Position numbers and translations under genes: made by a program. Below are positions 1 through 8,270 of a DNA stretch of 21,685 nt, piece after piece; position 1 is the first letter of the stretch; the number at the start of each line of letters is the position of its first letter. Under the pieces are notes generated by a model. The model saw only the letters and a program-made list of their open reading frames with translations, ran no database searches and was not told the DNA's origin. The DNA comes from an uncultured Bacteroidaceae bacterium (GTDB lineage Bacteria; Bacteroidota; Bacteroidia; Bacteroidales; Bacteroidaceae), in the NCBI GenBank assembly GCA_904502235.1, contig CAJGDP010000027.1, positions 1 to 21,685 on the forward strand, in the 5' to 3' direction.

Positions 1-2
1 AG

Positions 3-428
3 GCTATCCGCATCGAGGCTTCATCAGGTTTGAGCAAGGAAGAAATCGAGCGCATGAAACAGGAGGCAGAGGCAAATGCAGATGCCGACAAGAAAGAGCG
101 CGAGAAGATCGACAAGCTCAACCAGGCAGACTCAATGGTATTCCAGACAAAGAACCAGTTGAACGAACTTGGCGACAAGATTCCTGCTGACAAGAAGGCT
201 CCTATCGAAGCTGCCGTTCAGAAGCTCGAGGAGGCACACAAGGCACAGGATCTCGCAGGCATCGACGCTGCAACAGCAGAGCTCAACAACGCATGGCAGG
301 CAGCAAGTGCCGAGATGTACGCACAGAGCGGTGCTCAGGGTGCACAGGGAGCACAAGGTGGTCAGCAGACAAACAACCAGCAGGACAACAGCGACGTTCA
401 GGACGCTGAGTTCGAGGAAGTGAAGTAA
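3..428 (+). CDS. dnaK: Chaperone DnaK (Hsp70), C-terminal part
   Basis: This is the 3' end of an open frame entering from the left edge; 141 codons are visible before TAA. The reading starts AIRIEASSGLSKEEIERM, which in Hsp70 proteins is the end of the substrate-binding beta domain followed by the alpha-helical lid. The lid (roughly visible residues 10-95) is charged and helical, then comes a flexible Gly/Gln/Ala-rich tail (GAQGAQGAQGGQQ) and the acidic end DVQDAEFEEVK, typical of bacterial DnaK. DnaK is the ATP-dependent cytosolic chaperone that works with DnaJ and GrpE. The ATPase domain lies outside the window. A strong hairpin directly downstream suggests dnaK is the last gene of its transcript. 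Identification is secure; only the part upstream of base 1 is unseen. Confidence 0.95.
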   Translation, partial: AIRIEASSGLSKEEIERMKQEAEANADADKKEREKIDKLNQADSMVFQTKNQLNELGDKIPADKKAPIEAAVQKLEEAHKAQDLAGIDAATAELNNAWQAASAEMYAQSGAQGAQGAQGGQQTNNQQDNSDVQDAEFEEVK

Positions 429-448
429 GATTACCACAATAAATACCT

Positions 449-488
449 ATGGGGTATCGGTGCTACTGCCGGTACCCCATTAATATTA
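449..488 (+). terminator. Terminator after dnaK
   Basis: Bases 449-460 (ATGGGGTATCGG) pair with 469-480 (CCGGTACCCCAT) across an 8-base loop, giving a 12-bp stem with one G-T wobble. An AT-rich stretch follows. It lies 20 bases after the dnaK stop, so it most likely ends the dnaK transcript. Confidence 0.8.
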
Positions 489-496
489 TAAGGAAA

Positions 497-531
497 TTTG
501 TTTCGGTATTCGCAAAAACATCCTATTTTTG
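497..531 (+). promoter_or_regulatory. Promoter of the small secreted protein gene
   Basis: TATTTTTG at 524-531 matches the Bacteroidetes -7 consensus TAnnTTTG. A TTTG at 497-500 lies 23 bases upstream, slightly more than the usual 19-21. TTTC at 501-504 has the ideal 19-base spacing, so either could act as the -33 element. The start codon is 36 bases downstream of the -7 box. Confidence 0.6.
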
Positions 532-566
532 CATAAGACAGAGTATTAATCTAAAAATACAGAGAA

Positions 567-926
567 ATGAAAAGAGTTCTTTTAATCGCTGTCATTTTGA
601 CAGTTGCGCTTTCGGGCATATACGCATCGCCGGGTTCACCAATAAAAAAGCTGGAAAAACTAGTGGAGAATGTCGAAGAGAATCACGCCTCTTTCACCGA
701 TAAGGATTGGAAGAAAATTGCCGAGACATACGACGAGATCAAGGCGGAGTTGAAAAAAGAGGAATTCAGCAATGAAGAACTCAAGGAAATCGGTAAGCTA
801 AAAGGTCGCCTGAAAGGCTACCTCACCCAAAAGAAACTTAAAACCCTTGGCAAGGACATCGAGGAGATTGCCTCTGAAGTAGGCGGAGGCATAGAGGGTT
901 TCTTTGAGACACTAAAGAAGGAATAG
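567..926 (+). CDS. Small secreted or periplasmic helical protein, function unknown
   Basis: A 119-residue protein. Residues 1-20 form a signal peptide (MKR, hydrophobic core, cleavage likely after GIYA), with no lipobox Cys, so the mature product of about 99 residues is probably soluble in the periplasm. The mature part is dominated by Lys and Glu in heptad-like spacing (KLEKLVENVEEN, IKAELKKEEF), suggesting two or three amphipathic helices. A Gly-containing hinge (SEVGGGIEGFF) lies near the end. It resembles small unnamed helical proteins of Bacteroidales, but I cannot assign a family with confidence. It has its own promoter after the dnaK terminator and ends at a hairpin shared with the convergent fimbrial operon, so it is probably monocistronic. 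A link to DnaK or stress is only suggested by position. Confidence 0.8.
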   Translation: MKRVLLIAVILTVALSGIYASPGSPIKKLEKLVENVEENHASFTDKDWKKIAETYDEIKAELKKEEFSNEELKEIGKLKGRLKGYLTQKKLKTLGKDIEEIASEVGGGIEGFFETLKKE

Positions 927-928
927 TA

Positions 929-967
929 AAACATTATCGGACAGCCTTAAGTTGTCCGATAATGTTT
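929..967. terminator. Bidirectional terminator between convergent transcripts
   Basis: A perfect 15-bp inverted repeat, 929-943 pairing with 953-967, with a 9-base loop. On the + strand it is followed by a short T run (965-969), on the - strand by TTTACTATTC. It sits between the stop of the small + gene (926) and the stop of the last fimbrial gene (968), and probably terminates both. Confidence 0.85.
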
Positions 968-2848
968 TTATTTCGCAAATCTGATAACAGTGTTATACTC
1001 ACCAATCTTTGTCTGACGTTTGCCCGATTCATAGATACCATTGGCAAAGGCCTCACCCTGACTCATGAAGTTCTGCTCACACCATTGCATCTGAGTTTTT
1101 ATATCTTCTTCTTCGAGAGATGTCTTTATTTCCGAACCCGGATTAGCTTTCAGTTCCTTGAATTTCTTCAAGCACAAGGCATACAAATCGTATACAGCAC
1201 AGAATTTTATACCGGTAACAAACTCCGAGTTTCCGAAATTTCTTTCAGACAACAATGATGCCTCATAGTAATACACATCGGGATATGCCGAACATGCTTT
1301 TTTAGCCTTGCTCAAATAATTTTTTGCCGATTGTGTTCTCTTGGCTACCAACTGCAACTTCATCATGCTTACATACATTTGTGCCTGTGCAAAAGAACTT
1401 TGTTTAGAAAATTCCGGGAACTTGAATGATCTCTCCAAATACGAGATAGCATCTTTAAAGTTGACATCCTTCAAGTTACGTTGTTCAGCCTTCAAAAGGG
1501 AACGTTCCGAAATTTGTTTAGCAAGATCAAAAGATGGCTCAACATCATACTTCAAGCGCAATGCCTGAATATATGTCTCAGATTTCTTATGATTAGCCAA
1601 CGGGCTGTTGATTACCTCATCGTAATCACCCTCCTTCTGGAACTTCTCTGCCCAATAGGTCTCAAGAGCCTCAAAGTTTGATATGTCAATAAAGCGTCCC
1701 TCACCATATCGCAGCGCCTCGTCAATGGGGCGTCTCTGACTGTTGAACCAACGGCCTACAGTTACCGTATCTCTACCCGACATCGAATAGTAATCGTCCT
1801 TATAAATAATAGAGGTAGGATCTTCAATATATGCGAGCAATTTTTCGACACGTCCTCTAACCAAAGCACAATCTTCTTCAAAGTTAACCTTTCTTGTATC
1901 TCGGTCTAACCCAACTTCCCTGTCACGCACAATTCTAATATCCGAAAGAATAGCAAACATCGCAATATCTACCATATCCACATTCATGTCGGTAGAAGCA
2001 ACTATCTCCTTATATCTTGGATACATGAACCTTAAATGGGTGATATCATTATTAATTCTGTTTGTAAGCGTGTCTCTTGATATAAAGCGATTAAGACTAT
2101 CACCATTGAAAATTGAATCCATCAATGTAATATCCCTATAATATCTCAACTGTCTGCCACGGAATTTGGCTACAGAGAGTGTATCCTTGTTTTTTGCAGT
2201 GTCAAGCTGGGCATTCAAGGCGTCAAGATTGTATATAGCCAAATCATAAAGTTCCATCAGCTCATCGCGGTGCTCCGAGAGACGGTCGTAACGTTTGTTC
2301 AAAGTGTCGGCACAATATCTTGAGAGAATCATGGTAGCACCATCGATATACATATCCAAAGTTCTATCCTGTGTGCTGTTAAAAGCAATTTTCCAAGCAT
2401 CATAGGCATTCAATGCACCGTTATGTTCTGCCATTATCTTTTTATACAGATTCTTTAACTTTAAAACATCATCGGCAGGACGTTGCTTTACAGGAAAATA
2501 TTTCCATGATGTGCGTTCGGGCATATAGCCAACAATTAAACTATCGGGGATTGCAGGTTTCAACGAGGCACTGTCTATTGTAACAGAATCAGCCTTGGCA
2601 ACACTCATACTGTCTGCAACAGCTACAGTTGTGTCAGGTGCTGCGGTATTCAAGCTGTCTGCCATCATCATCATTGCAAGCATCTCTGCCTGAGCCAAAG
2701 CAAGGCTGTCAGCCTGCGACGTTGATGTTGTATCGGAATATACAATATCATAAACCGCAGAAGGTATGCTGGAACTCTTGTTATGGGCTGTTGTATAAGC
2801 AACACCCAAAAGAGCAAATATTATAGCAATAAAACTGTATCTTTTCAT
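968..2848 (-). CDS. Secreted TPR-like protein, last gene of the fimbrial operon
   Basis: A 626-residue protein with a signal peptide (MKRYSFIAIIFALLGVAYTTA) and no lipobox. Residues about 30-105 are a low-complexity linker rich in Asp, Ser, Thr, Ala and Met, including a four-Met run. The rest is charged and helical, with helix pairs typical of tetratricopeptide-like folds, clearest around residues 455-535 (FAQAQMYVSMMKLQL, AKNYLSKAKKACSAYPD). It is probably periplasmic or attached to the inner face of the outer membrane. It starts 29 bases after the barrel protein gene and is the tenth and last gene before the shared terminator. TPR proteins often scaffold outer-membrane machines, so a role in fimbria assembly or anchoring is a reasonable inference. 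I do not recognise a named family. Confidence 0.75.
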   Translation of the reverse strand: MKRYSFIAIIFALLGVAYTTAHNKSSSIPSAVYDIVYSDTTSTSQADSLALAQAEMLAMMMMADSLNTAAPDTTVAVADSMSVAKADSVTIDSASLKPAIPDSLIVGYMPERTSWKYFPVKQRPADDVLKLKNLYKKIMAEHNGALNAYDAWKIAFNSTQDRTLDMYIDGATMILSRYCADTLNKRYDRLSEHRDELMELYDLAIYNLDALNAQLDTAKNKDTLSVAKFRGRQLRYYRDITLMDSIFNGDSLNRFISRDTLTNRINNDITHLRFMYPRYKEIVASTDMNVDMVDIAMFAILSDIRIVRDREVGLDRDTRKVNFEEDCALVRGRVEKLLAYIEDPTSIIYKDDYYSMSGRDTVTVGRWFNSQRRPIDEALRYGEGRFIDISNFEALETYWAEKFQKEGDYDEVINSPLANHKKSETYIQALRLKYDVEPSFDLAKQISERSLLKAEQRNLKDVNFKDAISYLERSFKFPEFSKQSSFAQAQMYVSMMKLQLVAKRTQSAKNYLSKAKKACSAYPDVYYYEASLLSERNFGNSEFVTGIKFCAVYDLYALCLKKFKELKANPGSEIKTSLEEEDIKTQMQWCEQNFMSQGEAFANGIYESGKRQTKIGEYNTVIRFAK

Positions 2849-2877
2849 AAATATGTCCTATTGACAAAAATTAGACA

Positions 2878-4956
2878 TCATCTTATCTTAAAGTTTATAC
2901 CGAATTCAAGGTCGAGCACACGCAACGGATTATAATCCACATAAGGAGCCCACAAATAGGTATTCTTATGGATTTTCACGCCAAATTCACCGAAGACTCC
3001 CCAACGTTGTGTTATGGAGTATCTGCAATTGAATGCCGCGTGTATTCCGTACAACATGTCTTTTGGATAAGATCTTCCGACAGAAACTACGCTTCCGGGC
3101 AGTGTCAACTCATCTTCATGCAGTTCTGTCTCAAAAGGAAGATGCTTTGACATAACCAGACCGGCATAAATGGCAGTATTCCATTTCCTGTATGGGTCAT
3201 AGCCACTGAACATATTGGACAAGTCAAACTTGACATCGAAGATTCCGTTAATGACTCTATATTTTAGATGCCACAATCCCGTGTATTGATATACCTTACC
3301 ATCCAAATATTCTGTATAGCTCCACATATCGCTGAAATTATGTGTGTTATAGTCGGCTTTCAGACGAACTGCAAAGTATTTCACAGGTTGATATTCAAAG
3401 GCGAATGCTCCGGTCATATTGTATGTCTTGAAGCCTTTATACCTTCCACGTTCCATAATATAGTTGCCACCGAACGATGTTGACACGCTCAATGCCTGGC
3501 GGAACTTGAGTTTTCCGTTTTCCTTGAACTTGAATTTCTCCTCATCGTTCTCTCTCTTGACATAAGGACGACGGTTGAGCCCGAATTCAAGTCCCAAAGT
3601 AAGATTGAAACGTTTGTCGGTATATTTCTTCTCGATATAGTCGTAAGGTTTCTTATAAGGAACTCCGAAGTTCACCAGCGTGAAACGTGGCGACAGATAA
3701 AGAGCCTTGCCTTCGGGTAACAGCCACTTAACCTGAAGAGCACCGGTCAAACCACCATAAAAACATGATGTCTGTCGTGATGACTCGGTATATTTCCATT
3801 GGAAACCATATTCATAACCGGCAGAAAGACCAAGATAGAAATACTTTCTTTTTCCGTTGTCCTTTAAAGGGAGAGTCAAGGTATTTCCGGCCAACTCTGC
3901 ACGACCGAAGAAATATTGTACCTTCGACATATATTCATACTGTGGACGTCCCATCGCGATATCGGCAGGCGTGGTGTATTTATCCCAGTTTCCGCTTGTG
4001 TAACCGCCCGAGAACTGAAAAGCGAGACGCCTGGCAAACCAATATCCATAACCTATTGTAAAGCAACGTCCGAGAGTTTCTGAAAACTTTATATCGGAAT
4101 GGATTGTCTGCGTACCTCCCTCTATGAACATATAATGTCTGTCATCGAACATCGGTATCTCATCGTCAGCCGGCGTCTGATTAATTCCGGGATGCGAGAG
4201 TTCGTTTCTGAAAGTATAAATCAACGAGAGACCTATACCGTATGAAGCATTGTAGTTGAACGCTGTTTCGTTCTTATGCATTCCATTATATCCTGGCGAA
4301 GAGAATATCATATATGGGTCGACAGCCAGATGCATTCTGTTGCTGAGTTTTATTGCTGCACGCATTCCAAGCATTCCATAAACAGATTCTGTGGTGCTTT
4401 GCCACACTTCAGACCTATGGTATCCCGCACCAAGTATTGTTGAGACATCTATTATGCGACGAGGATTGTACCCCATAAAATAACGCGTAATATTAAAATG
4501 ATAATTCAGCTGCACACCGAATTTATCAAGTTCAATATCGTCGTTCCTTACAAGATTACTACCAAATTTAAGGGCTACACTGAGTGAGTGTTCCTTTGTA
4601 ATATCCTTACCTATAAAGACATTGTAATTAGTACCGGTTCTGTAATTATACTTTCCACGACGATTGATATACTCCATACCTCCACCGACACCTGCATACA
4701 GGTGTGAGAAGAATTTCGAGTTGTCGAATCTGGGGATTCCCTGCGGAATACGGTAACGACCTTGGAATGCAAATGGTCGCACATCAAATCCCGGATTTTC
4801 AGCCTTATACTCAATTTTATTCTTATTAGTCCGAGATTTTGCTACCTTGGTTGTATCACCAAGAGCCGTCTGTCTGTTATACGGCACAGCACATACAGCC
4901 TGTGACAACACAAGCACAAAGAGCAACAATATATATGGCAACCAACGTTTCATCAT
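2878..4956 (-). CDS. Large outer-membrane beta-barrel protein of the fimbrial operon
   Basis: A 692-residue protein with a signal peptide (MMKRWLPYILLLFVLVLSQAVCA) and almost continuous alternating amphipathic strands rich in Tyr, Phe and Gly. Three consecutive beta-rich units can be seen: about residues 83-255 (ending YGIGLSLIYTF), 272-460 (ending LTLGLEFGLNRR) and 485-692 (ending LEFGINFKIR). Each looks like a set of transmembrane or barrel strands separated by charged turns. This could be one large barrel or tandem small barrels. The gene begins 6 bases after the stop of the OmpA-like protein. Two adjacent ATG codons (4956 and 4953) could serve as start. Likely a structural or secretion component for the fimbrillins; no named family recognised. 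Confidence 0.75.
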   Translation of the reverse strand: MMKRWLPYILLLFVLVLSQAVCAVPYNRQTALGDTTKVAKSRTNKNKIEYKAENPGFDVRPFAFQGRYRIPQGIPRFDNSKFFSHLYAGVGGGMEYINRRGKYNYRTGTNYNVFIGKDITKEHSLSVALKFGSNLVRNDDIELDKFGVQLNYHFNITRYFMGYNPRRIIDVSTILGAGYHRSEVWQSTTESVYGMLGMRAAIKLSNRMHLAVDPYMIFSSPGYNGMHKNETAFNYNASYGIGLSLIYTFRNELSHPGINQTPADDEIPMFDDRHYMFIEGGTQTIHSDIKFSETLGRCFTIGYGYWFARRLAFQFSGGYTSGNWDKYTTPADIAMGRPQYEYMSKVQYFFGRAELAGNTLTLPLKDNGKRKYFYLGLSAGYEYGFQWKYTESSRQTSCFYGGLTGALQVKWLLPEGKALYLSPRFTLVNFGVPYKKPYDYIEKKYTDKRFNLTLGLEFGLNRRPYVKRENDEEKFKFKENGKLKFRQALSVSTSFGGNYIMERGRYKGFKTYNMTGAFAFEYQPVKYFAVRLKADYNTHNFSDMWSYTEYLDGKVYQYTGLWHLKYRVINGIFDVKFDLSNMFSGYDPYRKWNTAIYAGLVMSKHLPFETELHEDELTLPGSVVSVGRSYPKDMLYGIHAAFNCRYSITQRWGVFGEFGVKIHKNTYLWAPYVDYNPLRVLDLEFGINFKIR

Positions 4957-4962
4957 CCCTTA

Positions 4963-7710
4963 TCAATTCTTTTCAAGATATTCATTCCTTATACGTCTCA
5001 ACACAGTAAGAATCTCCTTATTCTCCTTAAGAGATTTGTTATCCCTCATATAGATGTTGAGAATTGTTATATATCTGTCGTCCAAAGAGAAGCATTCATA
5101 CAGATTTTTCTTAATCACTCTATCCCTTGGATTCTTGTTTTTTGTCTCATCGATAGCGCGTTTGAACCAAGTATATGGATGTTCATCGCCCAATGCTAGT
5201 CCGGTCATTCTGCTGCTCCATATATTTGTAGCATTTACGAAAACATTATGTGTGCTACCGCTCCTTACGACCAAATCGGCATCGTTGCTACCCATCAACA
5301 GGAATTTTATATCCTCTGTAAAACATTCAGCCAACAGGGTATCGGCATCATTCAACAACGAGTCTGTAGCCAGACGTATGTTTACAACGGATTTCAAGTA
5401 TTTTGTAACAAGAGTCTGCTCCAGACTATCCACTTTGGTAGCGGCTTTGCGGAGCCATTCATCATCATCGGAAATTGTTGCAGGATTATCCATGGCAAGT
5501 GCCATCACCACAAAATTGTGGGGCGATGAATTTGCAACCAACTCACGCGCTCTTACGTATTTCTCTTCAGTACCATTATATTTGCCTCGCAGACACATTG
5601 AGAAAGCCAAAAGCTGCTCATAAGCAGGTTCCTCCCTTGCTGCATCAGCAATCAATCCCTCGAGTATGGCAATATCCTTTGAACTGTAGTCGTTACTGTT
5701 CAATGTCATTATAAGTTGGTTTGCCGCCATATCGGGGTAGTTCATATAACCCGCAATCTTTTTGTTGTCATAATGGCTGAATTTCATTGTCTTGGGTAAC
5801 AGAGTCTCCTTGCCGGTAACGCTGTCCTTATACAATGTAAAGTCAAAGAATGGTCGGAGCAGATTAAGGTCAACAGTATCGCGTCTTATGTAACAGCAAG
5901 CCAAAACAGATGCGGCATATGGCCAATATCCCTGACAATATATAGAATCGGCATTGTCTATATTACGTGTCTTTCTAAGGGCAATCTTTGCCGCTGTTTC
6001 AAGTTCGTCATTATTTTCAAGATTATCAAACAAACACCAATACTCACCTCTTGAGAACTCCTTTTCAGGGTCCTTACGGTATCTCGCAATAACTGTATCG
6101 GTGGGTAACTGACCAATCTTGTTGATTGTGTAATTATATGTTACAGTTCTGAGTTTTGGCAGGAACTCCGTTTTTATAAGAGTGTTGTATTCCGGCAACT
6201 TTGATATCTCACGTTGCTGTTTAGCAAATCCCGCGGCATCATTATCGTTCTGCAAAGGATAAGCCTTTACTATCTCGTATACGGCATTCGCAACATCTTT
6301 ATGTCCGGCACGCATAAGAGAATCGGCAAGGACATCCCATCCGGCAACACGTGTATCGTTGTTGTTTATAGGTACATGGCGTGGAACATAGGATTTGATT
6401 CTCTCTTTTGCGAACTCAGCACGGGCTTTTGCCAAAGATTTGTTCAAAGCCAAGTTACCTTCGGGTGAAGCAACACCATTCACCTTTACCTGATATAGTT
6501 CCTCTCTGTTCTCGGGATTCTGTGCAGAACGCAGTTGCTGCTCCAGAGTCTTCAACGCCTTTGCACTTGCAGTGTCATTGGAAGCCAATACAGCCTTTCC
6601 GGGTTGGAAATTCAGCTTTAACTCACCGGGATGCGATACACGCTGGTCGTCCATCTTCTCCTCGAAAAGATTTCTGTCGGGCAAGAACTCCTTAAAAGAA
6701 AAATTCAAGAAGCGCAAAGGATCGCGACGTTCACCGTTGTCCTTGAAGTCAACTGTATATATTTCGGAGTTATATCCATCGACCGAAATGGATACGCCAT
6801 ACGGATAAGGGTGCGACGTATCCGGGTCAAATCCCTTGAAGCGGTCTATCGCATAAAAATAAATTGTATCGTTTTCTACCCTTACATAAGATTTTATATC
6901 AGGTACTGAATCCGGATTTGAATACTTCTGTTGCAAAGCAAGCACCTGTCTTTCCAATTCGTTATGGAAAACTGTATCACCTTGAGTCTTTATGATTTTT
7001 GTTAAAGTATCATTATTCAAATCAAAATCCATTCTACGTTCCTGAGTAAGATGATACTCCTCCATATCAACATATACAGCACGACCGTAGGCATGTATCA
7101 CATCCGATTCTGCATCGGAAATATCGAAACGGTCATAGAGAATGGGCTGGGCTATTATTCTCATATCCTCGGTAACCTTATATGGTATCTTGAACATGAA
7201 AGTACGCACCATACCTTCTGGACCTTCAAGGGCTGTATTTGCCGGCTCCGGTGAAGAAGTTGTACGTTTTCCCAATACCTCAACTGCGTCAAGACCAGTT
7301 GCCTTCTCCTCCTGATTACTTACAAATACGACTTTAGATATAAGATTATACGCCAATATAGGCTCCTTTGCCTTGTACTCGCGCTCCTTACACCAGAAAA
7401 CAGCGCATCCGCCTTTTGCAACCTCAATTGAGAAATTACCGGCTTTATCAGGATTATAAGGGCGGTTATTTCTTTCGGCAGTAGTAACCTTCTCACCTTT
7501 TTTGAGAGCCTCAAGTCCTCGTTCTGCATATGTTCTGTTCAAGAACACATATATTTCAATAAGTTCTCTGTATTCATACATTCCACCCATTTCGGCCTCC
7601 ACCGGCATCTCGATACTACCATTCTTTATGACATACTCCTGCGCATTCGCACCGGTTACGCCAAAGAAAAAAGCAAAAAAGAGTGTTATTATAGCAAGAC
7701 GTATATTCAT
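4963..7710 (-). CDS. OmpA-like and helical-repeat outer-membrane protein of the fimbrial operon
   Basis: A 915-residue protein starting at ATG 7710; a GTG 12 bases upstream is possible, but the ATG begins a textbook signal peptide (MNIRLAIITLFFAFFFGVTGANA). An N-terminal beta-rich region (about 25-340) is followed by an OmpA-like segment at about 362-446, with the motif GVASPEGNLALN and the downstream LAKARAEFAKERI. The OmpA Asp that contacts peptidoglycan is replaced (Ser in the SPEG motif), while the Arg of the AKAR helix is kept. The last about 350 residues are helical and repeat-like (TPR type). Similar OmpA-like proteins (DUF3868-type) accompany fimbrillin genes in Bacteroides, though this one is unusually long. 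It likely anchors the fimbrial base between outer membrane and cell wall; this is inferred from domain and context. Confidence 0.75.
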   Translation of the reverse strand: MNIRLAIITLFFAFFFGVTGANAQEYVIKNGSIEMPVEAEMGGMYEYRELIEIYVFLNRTYAERGLEALKKGEKVTTAERNNRPYNPDKAGNFSIEVAKGGCAVFWCKEREYKAKEPILAYNLISKVVFVSNQEEKATGLDAVEVLGKRTTSSPEPANTALEGPEGMVRTFMFKIPYKVTEDMRIIAQPILYDRFDISDAESDVIHAYGRAVYVDMEEYHLTQERRMDFDLNNDTLTKIIKTQGDTVFHNELERQVLALQQKYSNPDSVPDIKSYVRVENDTIYFYAIDRFKGFDPDTSHPYPYGVSISVDGYNSEIYTVDFKDNGERRDPLRFLNFSFKEFLPDRNLFEEKMDDQRVSHPGELKLNFQPGKAVLASNDTASAKALKTLEQQLRSAQNPENREELYQVKVNGVASPEGNLALNKSLAKARAEFAKERIKSYVPRHVPINNNDTRVAGWDVLADSLMRAGHKDVANAVYEIVKAYPLQNDNDAAGFAKQQREISKLPEYNTLIKTEFLPKLRTVTYNYTINKIGQLPTDTVIARYRKDPEKEFSRGEYWCLFDNLENNDELETAAKIALRKTRNIDNADSIYCQGYWPYAASVLACCYIRRDTVDLNLLRPFFDFTLYKDSVTGKETLLPKTMKFSHYDNKKIAGYMNYPDMAANQLIMTLNSNDYSSKDIAILEGLIADAAREEPAYEQLLAFSMCLRGKYNGTEEKYVRARELVANSSPHNFVVMALAMDNPATISDDDEWLRKAATKVDSLEQTLVTKYLKSVVNIRLATDSLLNDADTLLAECFTEDIKFLLMGSNDADLVVRSGSTHNVFVNATNIWSSRMTGLALGDEHPYTWFKRAIDETKNKNPRDRVIKKNLYECFSLDDRYITILNIYMRDNKSLKENKEILTVLRRIRNEYLEKN

Positions 7711-7729
7711 AGTAAGTTGCACTGTAAAA

Positions 7730-8269
7730 CTATTTCAAGATATATGATATTGAGAACGACAGATGCGGGCACATCATTACACCACGGCTATTGTTCATGT
7801 CGCCATAGTCGTCGTAAATGTCGCTCTTATAATATTCCTTTTGAGTATATCCAAGGGCATCGAGTCCGCCCTCGAGTTCAAGGTTCAAGCGTTTGCCAAG
7901 ATTGAACACATGTCCAAAAATCATGCCGACAGCCAATGAGGCTCCATCGTACACACTGTTACGCCAGGTTATGTCGTATTGGGAAATCTGTGCCTTTACA
8001 CCAACATACTGTCGGGTAAAAGGACGTCCGTTGAACCAATAGCGGAAGTTTGGAGAAAAGGAGGCTATCTGTATATCCTTTCCCCACATTTTATAGCAAT
8101 ATCCACCTCCAACTCCCAAAGAGTGTTTTTCACCGACAACAAAGTCGATATGGACATTGGGCATTGTAGCAACATCACGCAGGAGGTCGCTTTTGATAAC
8201 CATCATCTGAGCATTCATCTTGAAAGCACAGACGAGCAATGCCATTATAAGAAATATTCGTTTGTTCAC
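7730..8269 (-). CDS. DUF3575 family outer-membrane protein (short form)
   Basis: A protein of 179 residues (from GTG at 8269) or 188 residues (from ATG at 8296). I prefer the GTG: it sits one base after the TAA of the preceding fimbrillin and begins a clean signal peptide (reads MNKRIFLIMALLVCAFKMNA). The ATG would overlap the previous gene by 26 bases and put Cys and Arg ahead of it. The mature part (MMVIKSDLLRDVATMPNVHI, then GVGGGYCYKMW, NFRYWF, YVGVKAQISQYDITW, LELEGGLDALGY) is the conserved beta-strand pattern of DUF3575. These are small outer-membrane-barrel-like proteins found in Bacteroidales fimbrial loci. The protein ends with aromatic residues (SFSISYILK), as barrel strands do. It is the second DUF3575 member in this operon. 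Confidence 0.85.
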   Translation of the reverse strand: MNKRIFLIMALLVCAFKMNAQMMVIKSDLLRDVATMPNVHIDFVVGEKHSLGVGGGYCYKMWGKDIQIASFSPNFRYWFNGRPFTRQYVGVKAQISQYDITWRNSVYDGASLAVGMIFGHVFNLGKRLNLELEGGLDALGYTQKEYYKSDIYDDYGDMNNSRGVMMCPHLSFSISYILK

Positions 8270-8270
8270 T

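Noticed and set aside
132..437. A - strand open frame opposite dnaK
   Set aside because: It is Cys/Leu-rich shadow coding opposite the conserved DnaK lid.
5054..5623. A + strand open frame of 189 residues
   Set aside because: It lies wholly antisense within the OmpA-like gene, has no signal or domain pattern, and its composition is that of a shadow frame.
7711..7722. Upstream GTG start for the OmpA-like protein
   Set aside because: It adds four residues in front of a perfect signal peptide that begins at the ATG of 7710.
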